A stretch of DNA of 64,000 bases from an uncultured Oceanobacter sp. (GTDB lineage: Bacteria; Pseudomonadota; Gammaproteobacteria; Pseudomonadales; Oceanobacteraceae). The stretch covers positions 25,720 through 89,719 of the forward strand of contig CAJXTI010000008.1 of assembly GCA_913061185.1 (NCBI GenBank), written 5' to 3'. Below the pieces are notes generated by a model, which saw nothing but the letters and a program-made list of their open reading frames with translations, did not search any database and had not been told where the DNA came from. A program made the translations under genes and the position numbers. Below are positions 9,662 through 18,654 of the stretch, piece by piece; position 1 is the stretch's first letter; every line of letters begins with the position of its first letter.

Positions 9662-10312
9662 TTAAACATCAGCTGGCAGATCGAATAACCGGCGGCTGTT
9701 TAAAGGCTGCGCCAGCCATTCCGACAACGCCTGTCGCAGTATGTGCTTGGAGACCCGTAACTCAGGCAAGCGTAATTGTCCTTGATGAATCGCCAGTAAC
9801 ACTTCGCCGGGAAATCCCCCGCTATCCCCAGTGGGTGCAAACCCGGACTGCGGATCAAAACAATAACGCTCCGACGCCCGAATCGCATCGCCTTTTGTAT
9901 CCAGATGCCAGTGAAAGCCGAACCCCAGATCCGACAACAGCTGATACTCAAACATGCGTAACCAGGGTTCTGCCGCCTGTTGCCCGGTGAGAGCAGCCAG
10001 AGTGCGAATATATCGCTGATACATACCCGGCAGGGCTTCTCCTTGAGGTAACAGGCGAATCAACAGTTCGTTCAGATAAGAAGCGCAAAACAGGGCGTTC
10101 TCTGTCAGTACAAAGATGTGCTCTGGTTCGGCCAGCACCAGTCGGGGCCAGTCTTGTTCTGCTTGCCATGCGCCACGATAGATTTGATGCAGTTGCACTG
10201 TTTGCCGTCTTGGTGCCAACAGTAGCCGATGACCATCTCGTTCACACAAGGCGTTCACCAGCCAGCCTGATTCACCCACCGGCCGCCGGTGCAAAACCAC
10301 CAGCGCTTGCAT
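9662..10312 (-). CDS. recO: DNA repair protein RecO
   Basis: Partner of RecR/RecF that loads RecA on SSB-coated gaps. The 216-residue protein has an N-terminal OB-fold (ALVVLHRRPVGESGWLV, LAPRRQTVQLHQI) followed by the helical domain (FCASYLNELLIRLLP, FEYQLLSDLGFGFHW). The zinc-binding cysteines seen in some RecO proteins are absent, as is usual in gammaproteobacteria. Its ATG overlaps the era stop by one base (TGATG). The rnc-era-recO-pdxJ order is conserved widely. Confidence 0.93.
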   Translation of the reverse strand: MQALVVLHRRPVGESGWLVNALCERDGHRLLLAPRRQTVQLHQIYRGAWQAEQDWPRLVLAEPEHIFVLTENALFCASYLNELLIRLLPQGEALPGMYQRYIRTLAALTGQQAAEPWLRMFEYQLLSDLGFGFHWHLDTKGDAIRASERYCFDPQSGFAPTGDSGGFPGEVLLAIHQGQLRLPELRVSKHILRQALSEWLAQPLNSRRLFDLPADV

Positions 10313-11208
10313 CAGGAACGATCGTCGTAACCCAGACTACGCAGGGCTCGTTCGTCATCAGACCAGTTGGTTTTGACTTTGACCCACAAATTCAGCATCA
10401 CTTTGCAGTCAAACAGGATTTCCATGTCCTTGCGAGCATCCTGACCGATCTGCTTGATGCGGGAGCCGCCATCACCGATCACAATCCGTTTTTGTGACGG
10501 CCGCTCAACCAGAATCAAGGCACTGATTTCTGCCAGCCGCCCATCATGGGTAAACTCTTCTATTTCAACCGTCATGGCGTAGGGTAATTCGTCACCCAAT
10601 TGGCGCATGATTTTTTCTCGCACCAGCTCGGCGGCCAGAAAGCGTGAACTGCGATCGGTAATCTGGTCTTCCGGGTAGAAATACTGAGCTTCTGGCAAAT
10701 AACTGTTAATCAGCGATTCCAGCCGATCAACGTTACGACCGGTCTTGGCACTCAGCGGCACGATCTGGGCAAACGCATAACGTTCAGACAAGGATTGCAG
10801 GTACGGCAACAATTCTTCGTCCTTGTCCTTGATAAAGTCGACCTTGTTGACCACTAGCACCACCGGAGCCCGCTGCTGGCTGACAGCCTGCAATACCATG
10901 TCGTCTTCATCGGTCCAGCGTGTCCGGTCAACCACCATAATGACCAGATCAACATCCTTGACTGCCATTGTTGCCGCCTTGTTCATATAGCGGTTGATGG
11001 CCTTTTCCTGACGCAGGTGCATGCCGGGTGTATCGACATAAACCACCTGAATATCATCTTCTGTCTTGATGCCTAATATCTGATGACGGGTGGTTTGCGG
11101 CTTGCGCGAGGTAATGGACAATTTTTGCCCGAGAATACGATTAAGCAATGTTGACTTGCCAACGTTGGGGCGACCCACGATGGCAACAAACCCGGTACGT
11201 TGTGTCAT
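10312..11208 (-). CDS. era: GTPase Era, 16S rRNA/30S assembly
   Basis: Essential GTPase that binds the 3' end of 16S rRNA during small-subunit assembly. The 298-residue protein shows all G motifs: GRPNVGKST (G1), the switch region, DTPGMH (G3), NKVDFI (G4) and SAKTGRN (G5). The C-terminal KH domain carries [22 protein letters not shown]. The start overlaps the rnc stop by four bases. Length and composition are typical. Confidence 0.97.
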   Translation of the reverse strand: MTQRTGFVAIVGRPNVGKSTLLNRILGQKLSITSRKPQTTRHQILGIKTEDDIQVVYVDTPGMHLRQEKAINRYMNKAATMAVKDVDLVIMVVDRTRWTDEDDMVLQAVSQQRAPVVLVVNKVDFIKDKDEELLPYLQSLSERYAFAQIVPLSAKTGRNVDRLESLINSYLPEAQYFYPEDQITDRSSRFLAAELVREKIMRQLGDELPYAMTVEIEEFTHDGRLAEISALILVERPSQKRIVIGDGGSRIKQIGQDARKDMEILFDCKVMLNLWVKVKTNWSDDERALRSLGYDDRS

Positions 11209-11891
11209 TTTTCTTCCTCACTGATGCCGAGTTGGGTCAGCAGCTGCATTGCAGCAGCCTGCTCTGCAGCCCGACGACTGGCACCTTCGGCGACCTGGGG
11301 TTCGGCATCCTGAATACGAACTTCAACCTTGAATATCTGCTCGTTGGTCGGCCCGGTCAACGCCAGCACGTTGTATTTTGGCAGCGGTAAATGTTTACCT
11401 TGCTGATGTTCCTGCAAACGGGTTTTGGGATCCTTGATCGGATCTTCCAGCGATAATTCATCCAGCCGGGTTTTGTACCAGGTAAGAATACACCCGCGTG
11501 CCGCGTCCAGACCGGCATCCAGATAGATAGCGCCGATAAGGGCTTCAACCGTATCGGCCAGAATGGATTCCCGCCGATGACCACCACTTTTCAGCTCACC
11601 AGAACCCAGGATCAGAAAATCACCCAGTCCAAATTCGCGGGCCAGATCGGCCAGCGTCTTGCCCTTGACCATACGTGCGCGCAAACGACTGAGTTTACCT
11701 TCACGAGCCAGACCAAAACGCTGGTAGAGGTCTTCAGCGATGACAAAATTGAGAATGGAATCACCCAGAAATTCGAGGCGTTCATTGTTCGTGCCGCCTT
11801 TGCTGCGGTGGGTAAGCGCCAGGGTCACCAGTTGTTCATCATGAAAGGTGTACCCCAAACGCTGGGAAAGTTTTAACAGAGGGTCATTCAC
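11205..11891 (-). CDS. rnc: Ribonuclease III
   Basis: Double-strand-specific endoribonuclease for rRNA and mRNA processing. The 228-residue protein has the RNase III signature [20 protein letters not shown] with catalytic acidic residues, a second acidic cluster [16 protein letters not shown], and a C-terminal double-strand RNA-binding domain ([20 protein letters not shown] to [10 protein letters not shown]). It starts immediately after the DUF4845 gene and overlaps era. Confidence 0.97.
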   Translation of the reverse strand: MNDPLLKLSQRLGYTFHDEQLVTLALTHRSKGGTNNERLEFLGDSILNFVIAEDLYQRFGLAREGKLSRLRARMVKGKTLADLAREFGLGDFLILGSGELKSGGHRRESILADTVEALIGAIYLDAGLDAARGCILTWYKTRLDELSLEDPIKDPKTRLQEHQQGKHLPLPKYNVLALTGPTNEQIFKVEVRIQDAEPQVAEGASRRAAEQAAAMQLLTQLGISEEEK

Positions 11892-12251
11892 TTATTCAAA
11901 TTCTTCGTGATGAGAAAATTGGCCAACGACATACAGGTTACCCATGAAATGCTCTTTGACTTCGTAATTCCAGTCCATCGTCAATACGCCCTTGCTGCGC
12001 GTCGCAACCAGGCCATCAAGGGAAATATTCAAGCTATTGGAACGAATACGGGCGGCCAACACTCCGTGTAAATCCTTGACCGAACTGGTGCCGGTGACTG
12101 TTTTCGACTTGTGCATTGTTTCCAGCACCTGTTGCAGCATGCGGTTGTCCCAATACATAGGAACAATGGCAATTCCTGCCTTGGCAACCACACCGACGAT
12201 CAACAGGATCACCATGACGGCGTAAAACGACAGACCAGATTGTTTTTTCAT
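11892..12251 (-). CDS. DUF4845 family membrane protein
   Basis: Small 119-residue protein with an N-terminal membrane helix (about 7-29, LSFYAVMVILLIVGVVAKAG) and a soluble, probably periplasmic, remainder. DUF4845 proteins sit between lepB and rnc in Pseudomonas and relatives; the function is unknown. Here it directly follows lepA (TAATG overlap) and directly precedes rnc, because lepB is missing from the expected place. The pilin-like N-terminal helix is a visual impression only. Confidence 0.88.
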   Translation of the reverse strand: MKKQSGLSFYAVMVILLIVGVVAKAGIAIVPMYWDNRMLQQVLETMHKSKTVTGTSSVKDLHGVLAARIRSNSLNISLDGLVATRSKGVLTMDWNYEVKEHFMGNLYVVGQFSHHEEFE

Positions 12252-14050
12252 TAATCATCTACCTTGAGAACAGCCAGAAACGCTGATTGTGGAATTTCAA
12301 CACTACCTATTTGTTTCATCCGTTTCTTGCCGTCTTTCTGCTTCTGCAACAGTTTCTTCTTGCGACTGACGTCGCCACCATAACATTTGGCGGTGACGTT
12401 TTTACGTAACGCCTTGATGGTCGCCCGGGCGACCACTTGATTGCCCATCGCCGCCTGAATAGCGACATCAAACATCTGGCGCGGAATCAGTTCTTTCATT
12501 TTTTCTGTCAGCGCTGCACCACGACGACGGACATTGTCGCGATGCATAATCACCGCCAATGCGTCTACCCGTTCACCATTGACCAGCACATCCAGACGCA
12601 CCAGAGGGGCCGGTTCAAAACGACTGAAGTTGTAATCCAGCGATGCAAAACCCCGGCTGGCTGATTTCAGCCGATCGAAGAAGTCCATCACCACTTCGCC
12701 CATGGGTAATTCGTACTTCAGAGATACCTGGCTGCCAGTGTATTGCATATCAAGCTGGACACCGCGCTTATCGATACAGAGCGAGATGACATTGCCCAGA
12801 TATTCTTGCGGCACCAGAATATTGGCTTCCGCAATCGGTTCACGCATCTCAGTGATTGAGCCAATATCCGGCAACTTCGATGGGTTATCAACCTCAATAA
12901 CATCACCCTTTTGGGTAACCACCTGATAAATAACCGTTGGCGCAGTCGTGATCAGATCCATGTCGTATTCACGTTCCAGCCGTTCCTGAATGATCTCCAT
13001 ATGCAACATGCCCAGGAAACCACAACGGAAACCAAAGCCGAGAGCATCAGAGTTTTCAGGTTCGTAAAACAGCGAGGCATCGTTCAGCGAGAGTTTTTCC
13101 AGGGCGTCACGGAAGCTTTCAAAGTCATCCGAACTGACGGGAAACAACCCGGCATACACCTGTGGTTTGACCTTTTTGAAACCAGGCAACGCCCCGGTGT
13201 CCGGAAATTTGGAACTGACAATGGTATCACCCACCGGCGCACCGTGAATGTCCTTGATACCGGCCACCATATAGCCGACTTCACCGGTGCGCAGTTCTTT
13301 CTTTTCGTGACGTTTGGGCGTAAAAATACCGACGCCATCGACCAGGTGATCCCTGCCCGTGCTTTTGAGACGTATTTTGTCACCCTTGCGAATAACTCCG
13401 TTTTTCACTCGAACCAGAGACACAACGCCAAGGTAGGAGTCAAACCAGGAGTCGATAATCAGTGCTTGCAATGGGCCATCAATATTCCCTTCAGGAGGCG
13501 GAATATGGGCAACCAGATCTTCCAGAACATCTTCTACATTAAGACCGCTCTTGGCACTGCAACGAACCGCTTCGGTGGCATCAAGACCAATAATATCTTC
13601 AATTTCCTGGGCGACTTTATCCGGATCTGCCTGAGGCAAATCCATCTTGTTTAATACCGGGCGAACTTCCAGACCTTGCTCAATAGCGGTGTAACAGTTG
13701 GCAACGGATTGAGCTTCCACCCCTTGCGCCGCGTCGACCACCAGCAATGCGCCTTCGCAAGCAGACAGGGAGCGTGACACTTCGTAGCTGAAATCAACGT
13801 GCCCAGGGGTATCAATAAAGTTCAGCTGATAGGTTTCGCCATTTCTGGCGACATAATCCAGCGTCACGCTTTGGGCCTTGATGGTGATACCGCGCTCGCG
13901 CTCAATATCCATAGAGTCGAGCACTTGCTGCTGCATTTCCCGATTGGTCAAGCCGCCGCAAATCTGAATAATCCGATCTGACAGCGTGGATTTGCCATGA
14001 TCGATATGGGCAATGATGGAAAAGTTACGAATGTGGTCCAGGTGGCTCAC
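12251..14050 (-). CDS. lepA: Elongation factor 4 (LepA)
   Basis: Ribosome-associated GTPase of the EF-G family, thought to help ribosome biogenesis or translocation. I start at the GTG at 14050 ([20 protein letters not shown]), which gives 599 residues, the E. coli length; a TTG further upstream would add seven. G motifs: AHIDHGKST, the switch [24 protein letters not shown] and SAKSGLN. The LepA-specific C-terminal domain ends with the Lys/Arg-rich stretch [18 protein letters not shown]. Overlaps the DUF4845 gene by one base. Confidence 0.97.
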   Translation of the reverse strand: MSHLDHIRNFSIIAHIDHGKSTLSDRIIQICGGLTNREMQQQVLDSMDIERERGITIKAQSVTLDYVARNGETYQLNFIDTPGHVDFSYEVSRSLSACEGALLVVDAAQGVEAQSVANCYTAIEQGLEVRPVLNKMDLPQADPDKVAQEIEDIIGLDATEAVRCSAKSGLNVEDVLEDLVAHIPPPEGNIDGPLQALIIDSWFDSYLGVVSLVRVKNGVIRKGDKIRLKSTGRDHLVDGVGIFTPKRHEKKELRTGEVGYMVAGIKDIHGAPVGDTIVSSKFPDTGALPGFKKVKPQVYAGLFPVSSDDFESFRDALEKLSLNDASLFYEPENSDALGFGFRCGFLGMLHMEIIQERLEREYDMDLITTAPTVIYQVVTQKGDVIEVDNPSKLPDIGSITEMREPIAEANILVPQEYLGNVISLCIDKRGVQLDMQYTGSQVSLKYELPMGEVVMDFFDRLKSASRGFASLDYNFSRFEPAPLVRLDVLVNGERVDALAVIMHRDNVRRRGAALTEKMKELIPRQMFDVAIQAAMGNQVVARATIKALRKNVTAKCYGGDVSRKKKLLQKQKDGKKRMKQIGSVEIPQSAFLAVLKVDD

Positions 14051-14151
14051 AGAATGACATCCAGGCAGCAAAAGAAATGGGGCGGGATTTTACTTGAAAG
14101 CGGCATATATGGCTAATGAAGACTCAAACAGACCGCGCCGACAACGAATCA

Positions 14152-14191
14152 GACACAACAAAGGCAACCCTGAGGTTGCCTTTGTTGTGTC
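14152..14191 (-). terminator. Rho-independent terminator after mucD
   Basis: A perfect 18-bp stem (arms 14152-14169 and 14174-14191) with the four-base loop CTGA lies 12 bases after the mucD stop. On the minus strand the GC core AAGGCAACC is followed by TTTGTTGTG. It separates the envelope-stress genes from lepA. Confidence 0.85.
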
Positions 14192-14203
14192 ACAGTGAGC
14201 CTG

Positions 14204-15598
14204 CTATTTCGGTACGTGTAACGGGATAAAGAGCGCTGCACCACGGCGAATGATGCGCATCGGAACATTACGATCACCTGGCAGCCCGGCAATGACCTGT
14301 TTAAAATCATCCAGATCGTTGATGTTTTCTCCGTGAATCATGGTGATTACATCTCCTGGCATCAAACCGGATACTGCCGCAGGGCCATCACTGACCGCTT
14401 TGACCAGAACCCCGCCAGAACCCAGTTTGCGCCGCTGACTGTCGTCCAGTTCAGCCACCAGAACGCCCATTGCGTCACTGTTGAATTCACCGGGAGGGGT
14501 ATTGGATGCCAGCGTTTGCGTCTGCGCGTTCGATAACACTCCAATTTCAACATCAATGCGTTTGCGCTTGCCGTTTCTGACCAGGTCGATACGGGCACTG
14601 GTGCCGGGTTTTACCCGGCCAACCTGATGGGGTAAATCAGACGACAGATAAATGGCCTCGCCATTAAAACGGGTAATAATATCGCCACTTTTCAAACCCG
14701 CTTTCTCCGCCGGACTATCAGGAACCACTTGGGCTACCAGTGCGCCCGCTGCTTTATCCAGTCCAAACGACTCGGCCAGATCCTTGCTGACTTCCTGAAT
14801 CACCACACCCAGCCAGCCACGACTCACCTTGCCTTTTTCCTTCAGCTGATCAGCAACATCCATGGCCACGTTAATCGGAATCGCAAATGAAACCCCCATA
14901 AAACCACCAGAGCGGGTATAAATTTGCGAGTTGATCCCGACCACTTTGCCATTCAGATTAAACAGTGGGCCACCTGAGTTGCCCGGATTGATCGCCACAT
15001 CTGTTTGAATAAAAGGGACATAATTTTCGTTCGGCAAACTGCGTCCTTTGGCACTGACAATCCCTGCCGTCACGGAATAGTCAAAACCGAACGGCGAGCC
15101 GATAGCAACCACCCATTCGCCAACCTCCAGCGCATCGGAATCACCCAGTGCAACAATCGGCAGATCATCAGCTTCGACCTTGAGTAACGCCAGATCGGAA
15201 CTCTCATCGGCACCGATCAACTTGGCTTCCAGCTCGCGCCGATCATTCAGACGGACAACAATTTCATCAGCATCCTTGATCACGTGATTATTGGTGAGGA
15301 TATAACCGTCATGGGAGACGATAAAACCGGAGCCCAGTGATGTCTTTTCCTGCTCACCACGCGGCGAAGGCATTTGCTCGCCGAAAAAGTGCCGGAATAT
15401 TTCAGGCACATCCTCAGGCAAGCCGTAGCGCTGTTGATAGGAACCGGACAATCCGGCGCTGACATGCTGTACCGTACTGATATTAACAACCGCCGGAGAC
15501 GCTTCTTTTACCAAATCACGAAAATCCGGCAAGCTGGCATGCACCGCAGAAGCCAGTAGTAAGACAACGGGGAACAGTAATTTGAATATTCTGGTCAT
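14204..15598 (-). CDS. mucD: Periplasmic serine protease, DegP/MucD family
   Basis: Periplasmic chaperone-protease that degrades misfolded envelope proteins. The 464-residue protein begins with a signal peptide (IFKLLFPVVLLLASAVHA, cleavage near residue 21). The trypsin-like domain holds the triad His in TNNHVIKDADE, Asp in SSDLALLKV and Ser in NPGNSGGPLFN. Two PDZ domains follow (about 260-350 and 375-460), each with a carboxylate-binding loop. It lies downstream of rseC in the same direction, 94 bases away, the algU-mucABCD arrangement of Pseudomonas, so sigma-E control is likely. Confidence 0.95.
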   Translation of the reverse strand: MTRIFKLLFPVVLLLASAVHASLPDFRDLVKEASPAVVNISTVQHVSAGLSGSYQQRYGLPEDVPEIFRHFFGEQMPSPRGEQEKTSLGSGFIVSHDGYILTNNHVIKDADEIVVRLNDRRELEAKLIGADESSDLALLKVEADDLPIVALGDSDALEVGEWVVAIGSPFGFDYSVTAGIVSAKGRSLPNENYVPFIQTDVAINPGNSGGPLFNLNGKVVGINSQIYTRSGGFMGVSFAIPINVAMDVADQLKEKGKVSRGWLGVVIQEVSKDLAESFGLDKAAGALVAQVVPDSPAEKAGLKSGDIITRFNGEAIYLSSDLPHQVGRVKPGTSARIDLVRNGKRKRIDVEIGVLSNAQTQTLASNTPPGEFNSDAMGVLVAELDDSQRRKLGSGGVLVKAVSDGPAAVSGLMPGDVITMIHGENINDLDDFKQVIAGLPGDRNVPMRIIRRGAALFIPLHVPK

Positions 15599-15692
15599 AG
15601 AGAGCCCTTAACAGCAATACCGAGATGATGATTAACACCAAGGTGATGGTGAACCAACGTAGCAAGTAAGTACTATAGATTCGATTTTGTGG

Positions 15693-16115
15693 TCAGAATT
15701 CCGAACACACAGAAACAATTGCAGGAAGCCACTGGTGGCGTTTCAGATTGGCAATGTAACGAGCCAGCAGAAGTCCTCCCGCCAGACCCAGCACACCGAC
15801 CAGCAAGGCAGCGACATCGCCACCGGATGCCTGTCCGGCCGCTGCGCCAAGAATCAGGCCGATCAGCGGAGTACCGTAGAGTGTGGCCGCGCTGGCCGCA
15901 AGACTGCCGGAGGGCAAATCCAGTACCACTTGCTGGCCTGGCTGAAGAACATATTCCGTCGCAACCCACAATCGTACCGGCTTGCCCAGACTGCTGAGCG
16001 TCGCCTGACCACACCCGGAACGGGCATTACAACTGCCGCAAGCACTTTGCTGCAGTCCTTCAACCCAAACGCCACCGGCGGCGATTTCTTTTACTTCAAC
16101 TACTTCATGTGGCAT
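15693..16115 (-). CDS. rseC: SoxR-reducing / sigma-E regulator RseC (MucC) family
   Basis: Inner-membrane protein of the RseC/MucC family, modulating sigma-E and, in some bacteria, SoxR reduction. I start at the ATG at 16115 (MPHEVVEVKEIAAGGVWVEG), preceded by GGGGAGA, giving 140 residues. The cysteine motif CGSCNARSGCG (probable redox or Fe-S site) is followed by two membrane helices (about 72-115). Four bases separate it from rseB. The exact role of this family in sigma-E control is still weakly defined. Confidence 0.9.
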   Translation of the reverse strand: MPHEVVEVKEIAAGGVWVEGLQQSACGSCNARSGCGQATLSSLGKPVRLWVATEYVLQPGQQVVLDLPSGSLAASAATLYGTPLIGLILGAAAGQASGGDVAALLVGVLGLAGGLLLARYIANLKRHQWLPAIVSVCSEF

Positions 16116-16119
16116 GGAC

Positions 16120-17145
16120 TTATCTCCCCGACACCGGATTGTCACCAGCATGGCGAACAGACAGAGCTATCCGCTTGGCCGTCGCCATTGGTAATTCACC
16201 AACAACGGTAATGCGCATATTACGCTCACCATCACGCTGGTGGCGAACAACCGCAGCGGTCGCACCCCAACGCCGACTCATATCAGGCATGGAATCCTGT
16301 TCTACCTGATCCACAAACAAGGTAAAGGCTGACAAACCGTCGCTGTACATCAATGCATCACGGCTGGCAGCATCACGCTCTACCGACAGGGCAAATCCAG
16401 GGGGCACCCATTGCGGATACCAACCCTGCTGATGTTCAACCATCGTAGTAACACCAGGGGTAGCAAGATGTGATACGTATTGATGACTGCCTGGAGGTAC
16501 TTCAAACTCTGACGCTGGAATAGCCTGGCCGATGGTAATCTGGGCAAACTGGTAGCGTTCGATGACCTTGCGCGACCGGTCAACCAGATCGGAACGTAAT
16601 AACAGACCGGTTTCTTCGTCTAGCCACAGATTCTGCCCAAAGCGGAAGGTATCGTTTGGAATAACCTGGATTTGCAAGGCATTACGCCCGGCGATTCTCT
16701 CTGGACGAGCTTGTCGAAGCTGGTAATAGGAATCCAGTGCCGGTAGATGAGGATCAATCCCTGACAACAGGTTGGCAGACTGATCATAAAGACGCAGTGC
16801 CTGGTCATCAGGATGGGTGCAACTGACGTCTTGCCCGGCCCGAATGATTTCCCTCGGGTTGCCCGTCAGATGGGAGATTTTCTCATACTCGATCCCATCC
16901 GCCATGGCGTGGCTGATAGCCATGGTGTGCCAGAGTTGGTCGTTGCCAAACACCAGAACGCCTTGGTAATTGGTTTCCTTGATGGCATGAGACATACGTT
17001 CAAGCCACTGTCTGGGGTCAGTGAAACCTGCAGCCCCAGCAGCCGAACCAACGCCAGATGCCTGATCACCCGAACCTGCCGAACCGGCACTCGCAGGAGT
17101 TGCCAACACCAGTCCCAAGGTCAGAAGAAACCAGACAGACTTCAC
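16120..17145 (-). CDS. rseB: Sigma-E regulatory protein RseB (MucB)
   Basis: Periplasmic protein that binds the anti-sigma factor RseA and protects it from cleavage, releasing it on envelope stress. The 341-residue protein has a signal peptide (SVWFLLTLGLVLATPASA) followed by a Gly/Ala-rich linker and the MucB N-terminal LolA-like domain (WLERMSHAIKETNYQGVLVF). The C-terminal domain includes QGWYPQWVPPGFALS. It overlaps rseA by four bases and precedes rseC. Confidence 0.94.
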   Translation of the reverse strand: MKSVWFLLTLGLVLATPASAGSAGSGDQASGVGSAAGAAGFTDPRQWLERMSHAIKETNYQGVLVFGNDQLWHTMAISHAMADGIEYEKISHLTGNPREIIRAGQDVSCTHPDDQALRLYDQSANLLSGIDPHLPALDSYYQLRQARPERIAGRNALQIQVIPNDTFRFGQNLWLDEETGLLLRSDLVDRSRKVIERYQFAQITIGQAIPASEFEVPPGSHQYVSHLATPGVTTMVEHQQGWYPQWVPPGFALSVERDAASRDALMYSDGLSAFTLFVDQVEQDSMPDMSRRWGATAAVVRHQRDGERNMRITVVGELPMATAKRIALSVRHAGDNPVSGR

Positions 17146-17855
17146 TGCTGGGCGTCTCCGCCTTGCTCAAAGCTGGTTACCCGGGCGAATGGCATTAACC
17201 CCCGACCAGTATTCAGTGCCGCATGCTCACTGTGCTGCATAACATAGTCATGCAGACGATTCTGGGCATCGCGTAACTGCTCTTCCGTCAATGTCGACTC
17301 AGCAGCACTGGTATCCATTGATGCCAGACTGACATTGCTGCTATTAAAATTCAGGCCGGTTTCAAACGCTGCGGTCGCGGGTGCCGATACGGTAATATCC
17401 GAGCCAGCGACACGTTTGCTCTCTGCGGCTTGCACATCAGCCGACGCCACAGCATCCGCTTTCACCAAACCGACCTCATCGATTACCCGCACCCCCAGCA
17501 GCACTGCCAAAGTAACGGAAGCGGCAACAGCGCCAGACGCAATCCAGCCACTGCGCTTGCGTAGCGAGTGACCCGGCTCTGCGATGACCGGGGACTGGGC
17601 GTCATCGTTATCGCTGGTTTGCCTTGCAGGTACTTCATCCATGGGTTCACCCGCGATGGCCTGCATAATCCCTTTCGACAAATCCACCGTGGTGACGGGT
17701 TCTTCACGCATCAGCGCACCCATCAACTGATAACGGCTCCAGCGCTCACGCAGCTCCTCATCTTGCTCAAACTGATTCAGAGCACGGCGTACTTCGAGTT
17801 CATCGGCTTCACCATCTACCAGAGCCGAAAGAGATTCATTCATGCGATCATTCAT
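17142..17855 (-). CDS. rseA: Anti-sigma-E factor RseA (MucA)
   Basis: Membrane-spanning anti-sigma factor holding RpoE inactive until regulated proteolysis. I start at the ATG at 17855, preceded by GGAAGG, giving 237 residues (MNDRMNESLSALVDGEADEL). The cytoplasmic sigma-binding domain (1-70) carries RWSRYQLMGALMR. A single membrane helix lies at about 102-122 (WIASGAVAASVTLAVLLG), followed by a low-complexity periplasmic tail. Located directly downstream of rpoE (20-base gap) and overlapping rseB. Confidence 0.94.
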   Translation of the reverse strand: MNDRMNESLSALVDGEADELEVRRALNQFEQDEELRERWSRYQLMGALMREEPVTTVDLSKGIMQAIAGEPMDEVPARQTSDNDDAQSPVIAEPGHSLRKRSGWIASGAVAASVTLAVLLGVRVIDEVGLVKADAVASADVQAAESKRVAGSDITVSAPATAAFETGLNFNSSNVSLASMDTSAAESTLTEEQLRDAQNRLHDYVMQHSEHAALNTGRGLMPFARVTSFEQGGDAQQ

Positions 17856-17875
17856 TATTGTTACCTTCCAGACCG

Positions 17876-18463
17876 TCAAGCAGTGGCCATCAGCAATGGC
17901 TGCATTTTCTTGTCTATCGCTTCACGAGCCCGGAAAATCCGGGAGCGAACCGTACCAATTGGACAATCCATTGCTTCAGCAATTTCTTCATAGCTGAGCC
18001 CATCCATTTCCCTCAATGTAATTGCCATCCGCAAATCGTCTGGCAATGCTTCTATCGCACCGAAAACAACGTCGCGCAGCTGATCCCGTTGCAGCAGCCC
18101 ATCCGGCGTTTCAATATCCCGCATGGGACTATAATCGCCAAAAAACTCGGCATCATCTGGATCGATGTCATGGGTCGGTGTTTTACGACCACGACTGACC
18201 AAATGATTCTTTGCTGTATTCACAGCAATCCGGTACATCCAGGTGTAAAACGCACTGTCACCACGAAAATTGGGTAACGCCTTATAGGCTTTTACAAACG
18301 CTTCCTGGGTCACATCCTGCGCTTCAGCAAAGTCGGAGACAAAACGCCCGACCAGTGACAGGATGCGATGTTGATATTTGAGCACCAGTAAATCGAAGGC
18401 GCGACGATCCCCTTTCTGAACCCTTGCGACCAGTTGTCGGTCCGTATTTTGATGATCTGTCAT
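17876..18463 (-). CDS. rpoE: RNA polymerase sigma factor RpoE (AlgU)
   Basis: ECF sigma factor for the envelope-stress regulon. The 195-residue version starts at the ATG at 18463 (MTDHQNTDRQLVARVQKGDR); the frame runs 23 codons further upstream without conservation. Region 2 contains FDLLVLKYQHRI, AQDVTQEAFVKAYKAL and FYTWMYRIAVNTAKNHL. Region 4 contains LREMDGLSYEEIAEAMDCP and GTVRSRIFRAREAI. Very close to Pseudomonas AlgU. Probably autoregulated (see the promoter at 18547-18573). Divergent from nadB. Confidence 0.97.
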   Translation of the reverse strand: MTDHQNTDRQLVARVQKGDRRAFDLLVLKYQHRILSLVGRFVSDFAEAQDVTQEAFVKAYKALPNFRGDSAFYTWMYRIAVNTAKNHLVSRGRKTPTHDIDPDDAEFFGDYSPMRDIETPDGLLQRDQLRDVVFGAIEALPDDLRMAITLREMDGLSYEEIAEAMDCPIGTVRSRIFRAREAIDKKMQPLLMATA

Positions 18464-18546
18464 GCCTTGTTCCGACGCCTTATTGGGCTGTTTTGTCAAA
18501 ATTGCTGTGCTGGTCACTGTACGGGCCTCCATTGTGGCTGTAAATG

Positions 18547-18573
18547 AAAGACCGAACCTCTTTGGGAAAGTTC
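18547..18573 (-). promoter_or_regulatory. Probable sigma-E-type promoter of rpoE
   Basis: On the minus strand GAACTT (18573-18568) is followed after 16 bases by TCTTT (18551-18547). The AlgU/RpoE consensus is GAACTT, 16-17 bases, TCTGA or TCNAA. The -35 match is perfect and the -10 only partial. It lies about 85-110 bases upstream of the rpoE start, the usual place for the autoregulated promoter. Confidence 0.5.
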
Positions 18574-18654
18574 AGGAATATTTCTGCAACAAGTGTTCTG
18601 TAAGCGCTTTGACTGGCATTATAAAGCCATTCCGTTAACTGAAAGCTGGTGAAA

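Noticed and set aside
12911..13654. 247-codon open frame on the plus strand
   Set aside because: Antisense to lepA, which is fully conserved; a by-product of codon bias.
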